Shown here: positions 9,869 through 17,407 of the stretch, piece after piece
How the letters are laid out: every line of letters begins with the position of its first letter
Position numbering within the stretch: the first letter of the stretch is position 1
NCBI GenBank assembly: GCA_037447655.1
Contig: JBBHKE010002804.1
Location: forward strand, 64,001 to 84,874
Length of the DNA stretch: 20,874 nt
Direction: 5' to 3'
DNA from: Zygnema cylindricum
Taxonomy: Eukaryota; Streptophyta; Zygnematophyceae; Zygnematales; Zygnemataceae
Made by a program: the position numbers and the translations under genes
The notes under the pieces: model-generated
Databases searched by the model: none
Told to the model about the DNA's origin: nothing
Seen by the model: only the letters and a program-made list of their open reading frames with translations

Positions 9869-10607
9869 GGGTGATGTTCCATTAGGCGAAAAGTGGGGTT
9901 CGTTACTAGATGCCGTACGTTTTCGTACAGAGTCGTACCAGATTTTTTTTTTTGTCGAACGAAACATCGTTACTGGAAAGCTATCACGAAGCTCGAATGA
10001 TGTAGGCGTAATTCTTGACTGTTGGATGCTTCACTTTTTGAGATCCGCGAAACAATCGAGCACATCATCTAGTGGGTCCCAACTCTCCTCGCGGAGGAGA
10101 GTTAGGGCCCACTACATGATTGTTATTCATTACTATTGGTACACGGAAAAAGGAAAAAAAATATCTACGTTGTTCAAGCAATCAGAGGCGTGCACGTTGT
10201 ACATGCCATGTGCCTCCTGCCACGTTGAACGCAGGTCACGTGAAAACAACCTCGCACGATCCGTCTGACATCCGCCGACATTCGAAGTTTGCCGCAACCT
10301 TTAAAGTTTGTCGCGTCTTTTTGCCATTTTGTTTCAACATTTTGATTTCCACTTTCAAAATCAAAATATAGTCAAAAAATTTATGTACGAATCATTAATT
10401 ACCTCTGGTGGTACAGAAATTTCGTACAGATATTCCGTTTGTAGATTTTTTTCAAGATTTTTAAAATCTTGAACTGTAACCTACGTGGCGCCAATCATAA
10501 TTGAGGAAGGTTTGTTACTGGCCCGACACAATGGAGCGGACTTCCAGTAAACGTTGCCTGTAGACTTGTCCGTACGTTTACTGGGACCGCCTAATAGAAC
10601 GTCACCC
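9869..10607. mobile_element. PIF/Harbinger-like MITE, copy 1 (739 bp)
   Basis: The left end is GGGTGATGTTCCATTAGGCG; the complement of the right end is GGGTGACGTTCTATTAGGCG (18 of 20 identical). The flanking trinucleotide is TGA on both sides (9866-9868 and 10608-10610). A 3-bp target duplication and termini starting GGG are the hallmarks of the PIF/Harbinger (Tourist) group, though the usual target is TWA. Its interior is homologous to the copy at 14849 (for example AAAAGTGGGGTT, then GTCATTAATTACCTC-like sequence). It holds no transposase, so it would need one in trans. A subterminal hairpin with CCAGTAAACG arms lies at 10544-10584. Confidence 0.82.
10064..10120. repeat. 57-nt near-perfect foldback inside MITE copy 1
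   Basis: Two 27-nt arms around a 3-nt centre (GCG at 10091-10093) pair at 24 of 27 positions. The core arm is CAACTCTCCTC/GAGGAGAGTTAG. The sister MITE at the corresponding place (about 16060-16100) has no such palindrome. It may be a tiny nested foldback element or an inversion duplication. Confidence 0.9.
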
Positions 10608-10756
10608 TGAGTCGATGTTCCATCACGTAAAGTTTGTAAGCCACGTGTTATAAATTGACTGGCGCCACGCAAGCTACGATCCGATATTGAATATCTTTCA
10701 GATTTTTAGCACGGACAAACTTAACTTAAAATCTTGACTTGCGTACCATGTAGTGT

Positions 10757-10781
10757 TGTGTATCGGTAAGCATTTACCGAT
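10757..10781. repeat. Short hairpin TATCGGTAA/TTTACCGATA
   Basis: A perfect 9-bp stem around GCA, at the left edge of an ATCG-rich palindromic zone. A related ATCGCCGATATGGA motif recurs in the same orientation near 11540. Confidence 0.75.
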
Positions 10782-10829
10782 AATCGATATGGACCTTTTT
10801 CCGGGTTCCCGATAATTGATATATTGGTT

Positions 10830-10916
10830 CGATATATCGTTATCGATTTTATCGCCGATAAGTAACCAATAATATTGGGTACTTATCGGCGATAACACCG
10901 ATAACGATAACTATCT
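10830..10916. repeat. Long imperfect palindrome built on CGATAA
   Basis: The core 10851-10893 pairs almost perfectly (ATCGCCGATAAGTA with TACTTATCGGCGAT). The arms extend outwards through CGTTATCG/CGATAACG to about 10830 and 10916 with a few mismatches. The centre is CCAATAATATTGG. No target duplication was found. Confidence 0.85.
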
Positions 10917-10918
10917 GC

Positions 10919-10981
10919 GATAAATGTACGGGCCGTACAGATAAATGTACGGGAAAAACAGATAAATGTACGACATGTACA
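10919..10981. repeat. 21-bp tandem repeat, three units
   Basis: Units start at 10919, 10940 and 10961, each beginning GATAAATGTACG. The first two carry GGG after it and the third diverges. Each unit holds a GTAC. Confidence 0.93.
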
Positions 10982-10984
10982 CTC

Positions 10985-12220
10985 AGCTGTACGTCTTAAT
11001 CCCCAGACGCGCATAAAGTAGAGTAGCCGCCATGACGTCTGTACGGTTTTGGTACGGATCCAATATTAACGATGTACCTTTCACATTCGACGCCATGGCT
11101 TTGTCCCTTTATTCATTGGGATCCACTAGTTACCTGCCACGTGTCATTCTGTCAATTTTTTTGGCATAAGCTGCCAAAAGAGCCATTCCGAGATGCCAGC
11201 GCTCACGCTGGCTGTCCGTTGGTACTTTTTTATTCCAAGTCGTCCGTTCGATTCCGGCGCCGCGCATAATATTATTTTGCGTCTGTTGTATTTTGTGTCC
11301 GCTGTCTTTTTGCCGTTCCATGTCCACCAGTTTGTATGTAAATTCCGTACATCGCCGTAAAAAATGTTTTTTCAGTTAACCGGCCAGCGTTTTCTGTGCT
11401 GCGTTGTTCTTAATAATTGGTAGTTAATAGTTACGGAACAGAATTGTACACGTGGCATGACACGCAATATAATGTAAATAGTATAATATAGTATTTAATA
11501 AGGTACTATGGTATGCGTACTATATATTTTTATAGTTATCGCCGATATGGAATTTGTTGGTCTCCGACCGATATATCGGGTCACAAACTTAAGTAACAAT
11601 TTCGAATGAACACATAGAGACACTTGAAATCCGGGTCCGCCGGATCCGCGCTAAAATACAAAGTAAGTACGCTAAGTTACAACTACATGGGGCCGCAGCC
11701 TAAGGCTTTAGTACTTTAGTACATGGACTTTAGTACTTTACCCACTTGCATACTTTTCGGACGCAGTTCCTGATCGTTCGATTGTATTCGGTTTGCTTGC
11801 TTCACAAGCTTGTACTTTGTAAACTCATCGCACGGGTGAAACGTATGATCACTGAAACTTGCACTATTTAGTGTTTACACAAAGGGCTTGCGTCCATGCG
11901 ATTAAGGATTTTGTTTCCTGACGTTTTCCTCAAAATTGACCGCTTCGAGCAAAACATTTCCGTACGGTGAAAGTGAAAACCCGAAGTACGATTGAAACGT
12001 CGTACATACTTCAATTTTGTCATTTTGTCTCTTCCCGATTCCAATCCGTCGCCACGTGTCTACTCATCTTTGAGCTCAAGCGTTCACAACCTCGAAAGCC
12101 GGTTCTAAAAAAAAGTGACATCTGACCGACGAATAGGAAAACTCTTCCACACGCTTCACAAGATTTCAATCGCCGCACACGAGGAAAAGTACACGATATA
12201 TATTTTTTTTGCCCGTCCAT
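10985..12220. other. Unassigned spacer with small hairpins
   Basis: No gene recognised. Visible structures: an 8-bp perfect stem TTTTGGCA/TGCCAAAA at 11159-11179, a 6-bp stem CCAGCG/CGCTGG near 11197-11212, and repeated CTTTAGTACTTTA near 11705-11740. GTAC is frequent up to about 11060. Confidence 0.5.
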
Positions 12221-12224
12221 GCAT

Positions 12225-12322
12225 GCACGTAAAAAAAATTGAACTTAAAAATATAGAACGAAAAAAAAAATGAACGTAGAAAAAATTGAACGTAAAAAAA
12301 ATTGCACGTAAAAAAATTTGCA
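12225..12322. repeat. A-rich minisatellite
   Basis: About six degenerate units of roughly 16-17 bp of the form GAACGTAAAAAAAATT or GCACGTAAAAAAATT. Short open frames over it are low-complexity. Confidence 0.8.
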
Positions 12323-12374
12323 AGTTTCTCGAAACACCACTGTCATTTCTGCGTCTCTGCATAAGTCTTCAGTG

Positions 12375-12437
12375 TCCCCTCCCCCTCCCTCTCCCTCTCC
12401 CTCTCCCTCTCCCTCTACCTCTCCCTCTCCCTCTCCC
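12375..12437. repeat. (CTCCCT)n microsatellite
   Basis: Hexanucleotide repeat with one CTACCT variant. The minus-strand frame across it gives only Gly-Glu-Gly-Glu repeats. Confidence 0.95.
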
Positions 12438-12788
12438 ATCACACTGCCTAATCCAGGAATGAAACTGGAGAAGAAAGAGCTCTGAAAAAGTAAAAAAAAA
12501 AATCCTTTTTGACTCTTTGTGCGGAGAGAAATGTCAGTAAAAAAAATCAAGAATCCTTGGCGAAAAGTTTCAGAATCAGTGACACGTCAGCGGTGTCATA
12601 AAATATGCATGATGTCGACAATGTCACGAAAAATATCTCGTCTACAATGTCAACAAATTGTTTAGCGTCTACAAATGTCATGGAGTTAAGTGACGACTTT
12701 TGTTTTTTGGACTATGCATCCGCGCATGCTCTAAACCATAGTTCAAAAGTAGGCGTTTTTTCGTAGGCCTTAAATTGGCCACCATTAG

Positions 12789-12974
12789 CGTAAGTTGTGT
12801 GACGGGCTTTCCATGCGATCTTCTTAGATCGCTACTCTGATCAGCGACCGTCCGTTCGTTCAAATCTGACGATAGTCCTATCGTAAGTTGTGTTATGGGC
12901 TTTCCATGTGATCTTCTTAGATCGCTACTTTGATCAGCGACCGTCCCATCGTCCGAATCTGACGGTTTAAATAA
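12789..12974. repeat. 93-bp tandem duplication in the hAT-like MITE
   Basis: Unit 1 starts at 12789 and unit 2 at 12882 (CGTAAGTTGTG). Both contain the palindrome GATCTTCTTAGATC, then TGATCAGCGACCGTCC, and end in AATCTGACG. The sister MITE (17577-17655) has one unit. As the unit is 31 codons long, the minus strand stays open for 102 codons by chance. Confidence 0.92.
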
Positions 12975-13061
12975 AAAGTACCTCAAAACTCCCAGAAAAA
13001 TATTTTTTTGTCAAAATGTTTTTCAAAATTTAGACATGACATTTAATTCTCTATCGATCGA

Positions 13062-13124
13062 TGTGCAACTCAACCCTGTTACTATTTTATTTCATTTTGC
13101 AGCCAATACAATATGGGTCTTAAG
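13062..13124. repeat. 63-bp exact direct repeat, left copy
   Basis: Identical over 63 bp to 14697-14759 (starts TGTGCAACTCAACCCTG, ends GGGTCTTAAG). The flanks diverge at once on both sides. The left copy continues leftwards into the MITE and the right copy continues rightwards into the same MITE, so the pair brackets an insertion. Confidence 0.98.
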
Positions 13125-13940
13125 TTACACCGTCAATCGCTATTAGAGTACATAACACCAATTCGGTGCCCTTTTTTCAAAAGAAAAAAACCCGAAATAC
13201 AATCTATAATTCTATTTTTTCCATTATTCTAATTAGGGTTTTTTTCCAATTAGCGTTAATAATGGAAGTACAATGCAATGTTTTTAGTGTGGTGTACGGA
13301 CAGGGTATCTCCGTACGAAATGGTACTTTTTGAATTATAAATGCATAAAAAGACACTTAATATTACTGAGCACACATGTGAATGTGCATTGGAAGAGAGA
13401 GACGCAAACTCGTCAAAAACAATCACGTTCTCATATGTTTGTCTGTCGACAGTGTGATCATCGAACATGTTCGCGTGTGGAAACTCCTATTATAAACTGT
13501 AAATTAACAGAATTGAATGAATTGTGCCGTAAACATGTAACTGTCCGCCCAACACCTACAGTTTCCGTTTTAGTTATGGTTATCTTACACAATTAGTATT
13601 AAAACTAATTCTAATTGAGAGTTACGGGTAAAATAGTATAAACATATACCCTATTACGATATCAATATGCCATTTGGCTATAAAATAATGTAAACGTTTA
13701 CGTTAATATTGGGTGGGCGCGCTGAAAGGACCACAAATTACAGTAATTTAATTACAATAAATAGAGTAAAGTTACAATATTTGGCGTCGTTGATATTGGC
13801 GCGGAGTCACGTCAAATGCGGACACTCCCTAGAAATTATATATTTTCTTAACCAATGGAAACCAATCGTTTCCTTGGCCCCTATGGGTATGGACACCTAC
13901 GCCATCAATCTCACAAATTCATCCTTTCAACAACAAACAG

Positions 13941-13963
13941 GCAGGTGACAGCTTGTCACCTGC
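13941..13963. repeat. Perfect palindrome GCAGGTGACA-GCT-TGTCACCTGC
   Basis: 10-bp arms around 3 nt. It is followed by two copies of CCTGCTTCRTTTCGCCT-like sequence (13960-13997). Confidence 0.95.
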
Positions 13964-14159
13964 TTCGTTTCGCCTGTCGCCTGCTTCATTCGCCTCCATG
14001 GATGCCATTTCACGCATGTCGTCAAAAAGCTGTCGTCTTGGGACTTGTGTTACCCCACTGCATATGGAAAAGCACCATGGGCACCACGAGGAGGACAAGA
14101 TATACAACTTTGGTAATTTTTTTTGTTTTTGTTTTTTTAGATTTTTTTCCAAAAAATTC

Positions 14160-14640
14160 TGTTTTTTTACCATTCTTCTCACCCTCTCTATATGCCTCTC
14201 CCTCCCTCTCTCTTTTTCCATCTCCCTTACACTTTTTTCCTTCGCTTCTCTATCTTTCTCTATCTCTCCCTTTTCATCTCTCTCAACCGATATCTCTCTC
14301 CCTTAATATGCCTTCCCTTCTCCTTGTCTTTTTATATTGGCCTCTCATTTTCCCTCTCCTTCTCTTTTTTCCTTTTCATTTGCCTCTCTCTACTTTCGAT
14401 TTCATTTTAAAGTTCTCCCTCTTCATCTGGCCCTGTCTCTTTTCGCTCTCACCCTCCCTCATAATAAGGCACTCATTCTCACCGTTTCTTCCCGTGTCTC
14501 TTTTCGCTCTCACCCTCCCTCACAATCTGGCACTCCTTCTCAAAGTTTCTTCCCACTCCTTCTCTAAGTTTCTTCCCATTCCCTCACTCTCCTAGCTTGC
14601 CAACCCCTCTCCCCCTTCAGTACTCTTTTCCGCTCCTTAT
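14160..14640. repeat. Long pyrimidine (CT-rich) tract with a 61-bp tandem repeat
   Basis: About 480 bp almost free of G on the plus strand. Within it GTCTCTTTTCGCTCTCACC recurs at 14435 and 14496, a 61-bp period. The open frames across it (up to 246 codons) are Leu/Ser/Phe/Pro low-complexity and not credible proteins. Confidence 0.9.
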
Positions 14641-14696
14641 GTCATCTTCCCTTATCTCTTCATATCCCTTACCCTATCGTTTTTTCGTTACGTCAC

Positions 14697-14759
14697 TGTG
14701 CAACTCAACCCTGTTACTATTTTATTTCATTTTGCAGCCAATACAATATGGGTCTTAAG
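14697..14759. repeat. 63-bp exact direct repeat, right copy
   Basis: Partner of 13062-13124. To its right the hAT-like MITE resumes (CATATTGTATGGG, then the right TIR ending at 14827). Confidence 0.98.
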
Positions 14760-15642
14760 GTAGTATTGTAAAATTTACGTACAATAGGCATATTGTATGG
14801 GCGACTTTCACCTACTTTAAAACTATGCTCTAAACTTCCATCGCATAAGGGTGGACTTCCATTAGCGAAAAAGTGGGGTTTTTTACTGAATGCCGTACCG
14901 TTTCGTACAAATTCGTACAAATTTTTTTTTTCAACGAAAACAACATTACATAAAATTGTCCAAGGTTGTAGGCATAAGTTAGGACCTGTAGAAACTAATG
15001 GTTTTATTAGTATTTTCTAGGTCTGAATAGAAATATAGAAAGAAGCCGAGGCAGTCTACCTCTAACTTCTCTCTCCAAATCTCAAACTTGTCGCAGTCAC
15101 TGAGAAATTGGAGAGGAAGCTAGAGCCATGGCTACCTTGGCTATCCTGAGGTTTACGGGAATTTTATACTAGGATTTATTTATTTATTTAAAAGGAATGT
15201 GCCGGCGGCAGGATTTGATCCTTGTACCTACCGGCCGGCAGATAGGAAATAGCCGGTAGCCTTAGCCGTTAGATCTAGCAGTAGTATTACGTACTATGTA
15301 GTTTGATAATTATATAAATTAGAATACATACGATAATTCATTTAACTGTTACGATTTACGGGATGCATAGATCCGGTACGAATGATAGTACGGATTACGA
15401 ATCAATACCGCGCATTTGTTTCGGAAGTGAAACAAATACCGCGCATGTATTTATTACGGCCACGATTAAATCTGAATTTAATCGGACGGCCGGGATTAGC
15501 GCCGAGATCACGGAGGAAGATTTCGGCGGTTTGTGGCCATCGCCACATCGGATGACGCGTGGCGAAATTCCGTTGGATCGTAGAATCTCCGGAGATCATG
15601 GCACCGAATCCGGATTTGACATGTGTCGACATTTTGGCCATG

Positions 15643-15720
15643 TCGTACAATGTCCGTACATAAAGTACACCGGCGGCTGTACTTTTACGTACGGAACTCA
15701 ATTCTGATTGGTTCCGTACA
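15643..15720 (+). promoter_or_regulatory. GTAC cluster in LTR U3
   Basis: Six to seven GTAC cores in about 80 bp, ending roughly 80 bp before the TATA box. The equivalent place in the 5' LTR (7996-8050) has a similarly dense cluster; the LTR at 5268 keeps fewer (5750-5800). GTAC is the core bound by plant SBP-domain factors; a regulatory role is inference. Confidence 0.5.
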
Positions 15721-15797
15721 TCAGTAGATAGAGTCTGTGAGAGAGATAGGACTTAGAAAAATTAGAAGATAGGACCCCCTCTCCCAGAGAGCTTCTG

Positions 15798-15804
15798 TAT
15801 AAAA
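15798..15804 (+). promoter_or_regulatory. LTR TATA box
   Basis: TATAAAA followed by GG. It is kept in the LTR at 5268 (complement of 5637-5644) and mutated in the LTR at 7659. Transcription would start about 30 bp downstream, at the edge of the hairpin array. Confidence 0.7.
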
Positions 15805-15832
15805 GGTCAACTTTGACCCCCCCATAACTTAC

Positions 15833-15936
15833 TGCTCAGGGGAGCAAATTCAAAGATTCTTTTTGCTATCGACTCAGGGGAGTCTTGTCTTCACAGGGGT
15901 GAAGTTGGTCAGCGTTTTTGTCTGCCAGGGTGGCAG
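15833..15936 (+). other. Array of four AGGG-loop hairpins in the LTR leader
   Basis: TGCTC-AGGG-GAGCA (15833-15846), GACTC-AGGG-GAGTC (15871-15884), CTTCAC-AGGG-GTGAAG (15889-15904) and CTGCC-AGGGT-GGCAG (15922-15936). All stems are perfect. The order is conserved in the 5' LTR (7752-7855); parts are conserved at 5507-5573 and 3281-3374, with paired base changes in some stems. They lie in what would be the transcribed R-U5 region. Confidence 0.8.
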
Positions 15937-16363
15937 TTATCTTTGCTTAATCACAAAGGGGTCAGGATTATCCTAGAGGCTTCTTGGAAGCTGTCCACTC
16001 TGAGGACTTATGGAGGTCTCAGAGTTACAGGACCGTCGGATTCAATTACACTTTTTATCCGTGATGCCACGTCATTAACCCTACAGTTTGTTAAAATCGT
16101 GCACAAGGAGGACAGTTCTCGAATACATAACGTGTAAAAATGGACCGCGTGGAAAAGGAAAAAATCATCCACGATGGGCGAGCGCATATGTGCGTACACG
16201 TCGCAAGGGCCATGTGCCTTCTGCCAGGGTGGCTACGAATCCGACGAGATTATCTAGTCACGCTCCCACCATCAAAGTTTGCCGCCGCCTTTTTGTCGTT
16301 GCGTTTTGAAATTTTGGGTAGTACATTTAATGCGCTCTGTACGAGTCATTAATTACCTCGGCT

Positions 16364-16421
16364 GGTACAGATATTATCTCCGCCGGTACAGATATTACCT
16401 CCGCTCGTACAGATATTGCAT
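16364..16421. repeat. 21-bp tandem repeat, about three units, in MITE copy 2
   Basis: The motif SGTACAGATATT recurs with an exact 21-bp step (GTAC at 16365, 16386 and 16407), separated by ACCTCCGCY-like sequence. MITE copy 1 has a shorter, irregular version near 10409-10434. Confidence 0.92.
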
Positions 16422-16602
16422 TCTGACATTGCGTTCGAAGATTCTTTCAAGATTTTAAGCATCGAATATCAACTTACGTGTTACCAACCAGAATAAGCCA
16501 CGCAAATAAAAAATGATTTACAGACGCAACCTACATGAAGGCACGCCTTTCAGTAAAATATTTCGTGCAATTACTGAGACACAAAATGGAAGTCCACCCT
16601 AA

Positions 16603-17407
16603 ACATAATATACATATACGTTACGGTAATTTTGTGTTGAAGGTCATGGGCATTCTGACTTGGTTGTGTTTCACTCCTACTAGGCGTCACACTTGCACCA
16701 GCAGGGACAGAGCCATTAGTAGACATGATAGCAGAAGCAAACCTTTGAAAAAATACCTATTTGACTAAATATATGTTGTAAGATATGTAGCTTTAAGTGA
16801 GAGAGGTCTTTCAACCAGATAAACAATTATTACAAGCAATACAAGGACAATAAAACAGAAAAAACTTTAAAGTGCACTTAGTGCTCTCATTTCTTTAAAT
16901 CTTGTGTAGAATGTACATTCTGTATTGAATTGATCAATCCTAATTGAACTAAATACTCAAAAGATCTAGAAAACATCTAAAAGATCTAAAAAACATCTAA
17001 AAGATCTATAAAACATCAAAAACGTATGTACATGGTTCACCAGACACCCTACTGACAAAAAACTAAGTGTTTTGACCAGAATTGTCCACTAACAATATCT
17101 ATACCCTAAAAATCCGGATGATTCTTATCACGTCTACACTCATTGGCGGCCCTACACACTAATTAACTTAAAGATATCAATTCGTGTAGATACTACCAAA
17201 AAAGGACACTAAATCTGGTCAATATTGAAGAGTTGGTATTCTAAAATTATTCTAAGTCCTATACTCAAATTTCTAAGACTTACTAAAGCTTACTTTTCAA
17301 TATTTTGTATCGACGTCAATTGAACTGTTGAGTGTTGACGTTACATGGCATCATTAAAAGCGTCTGGTTGTGCACTACGCCATCCGTACGAGTGATTCTG
17401 GCAGAGT
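16603..17407. other. Unassigned AT-rich spacer
   Basis: No gene recognised. It contains a 20-bp repeat of three units (16961-17020, AAGATCTARAAAACATCTAA) and an inverted repeat at 17072-17222 (TTGACCAGA...TCTGGTCAA, arms about 16-19 nt) that may be a small foldback element. Confidence 0.55.
16961..17020. repeat. 20-bp tandem repeat, three units
   Basis: AAGATCTA starts at 16961, 16981 and 17001; the units differ at one to two positions. Confidence 0.95.

Larger units (their letters stand above)
13125..14696. other. 1,572-bp insertion inside the hAT-like MITE
   Basis: It is not part of the sister MITE. Its first 130 bp or so (CACCGTCAATCGCTATTAG, then CCAATTAGCGTTAATAATGG) resemble the ends of the element at 17408-18173. 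It then holds an unassigned AT-rich part, a 10-bp-arm palindrome (13941-13963) and a long pyrimidine tract. No terminal inverted repeats match between its two edges. I could not recognise a gene or transposase in it. Confidence 0.75.
12737..14827. mobile_element. hAT-like MITE, copy 1, split by a 1.57-kb insertion
   Basis: The left end is CATAGTTCAAAAGTAGGCG; the complement of the right end is CATAGTTTTAAAGTAGGTG. It is flanked on both sides by the identical 8-mer CTCTAAAC (12729-12736 and 14828-14835). An 8-bp target duplication and ends beginning CA-n-n-G are typical of the hAT superfamily. Without the insertion the element is about 456 bp, against 272 bp for the intact sister at 17523-17794. 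The difference is partly a 93-bp internal tandem duplication. It has no coding capacity. Confidence 0.83.
14987..16029 (+). mobile_element. Solo LTR (Copia family) with perfect 5-bp TSD
   Basis: It begins TGTAGAAAC and ends GAGTTACA, so the termini are TGTA...TACA. The 5-mer GGACC is found on both sides (14982-14986 and 16030-16034), the size made by Copia integrases. Length is 1,043 bp. Order within: a tRNA-like antisense block near 15208-15285, a U3 GTAC cluster (15643-15720), TATAAAA at 15798-15804, then a leader with four hairpins (15833-15936). No second LTR or internal domain adjoins, so it is a product of LTR-LTR recombination. It matches the minus-strand LTR at 7659-8726 over its full length. 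It interrupts the Harbinger-like MITE and is therefore younger than it. Confidence 0.93.
14849..16599. mobile_element. PIF/Harbinger-like MITE, copy 2, split by a solo LTR
   Basis: The left end GGGTGGACTTCCATT and the complement of the right end are identical over 15 bp. TAA flanks both sides (14846-14848 and 16600-16602), the canonical Harbinger target. Removing the inserted LTR and its duplicated 5 bp leaves about 703 bp, against 739 bp in copy 1. Interior homology to copy 1 is clear near both ends (AAAAAGTGGGGTTT; GAGTCATTAATTACCTCGG). It starts 13 bp after the right target duplication of the hAT-like MITE. No transposase is encoded. Confidence 0.87.

Noticed and set aside
12245-12550. Gly-Glu repeat protein on the minus strand
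   Set aside because: Translation of the (CTCCCT)n microsatellite.
12678-12986. 102-codon minus-strand frame with an internal 31-residue repeat
   Set aside because: The repeat is the 93-bp DNA duplication within a MITE (a multiple of three), so it stays open by chance.
13855-14595. 246-codon plus-strand open frame
   Set aside because: Most of it lies in the pyrimidine tract and encodes only Leu/Ser/Phe/Pro low complexity; there is no domain, and long open frames are expected by chance in such a tract.
15208-15285. A tRNA gene
   Set aside because: Only box-like pieces are present; no acceptor stem or full cloverleaf can be drawn. Kept only as a weak tRNA-like observation.
15363-15707. Overlapping open frames of about 100 codons on both strands
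   Set aside because: They lie wholly within U3 of the solo LTR and have counterparts in the other LTR copies; this is regulatory DNA, not coding.
15833-15936. Hairpins as rho-independent terminators
   Set aside because: No U-tract follows them and the setting is a eukaryotic LTR leader.
16364-16421. Possible CRISPR-like array (three evenly spaced repeats)
   Set aside because: Repeats are head-to-tail with a 21-bp period and no unique spacers; the context is a plant MITE.
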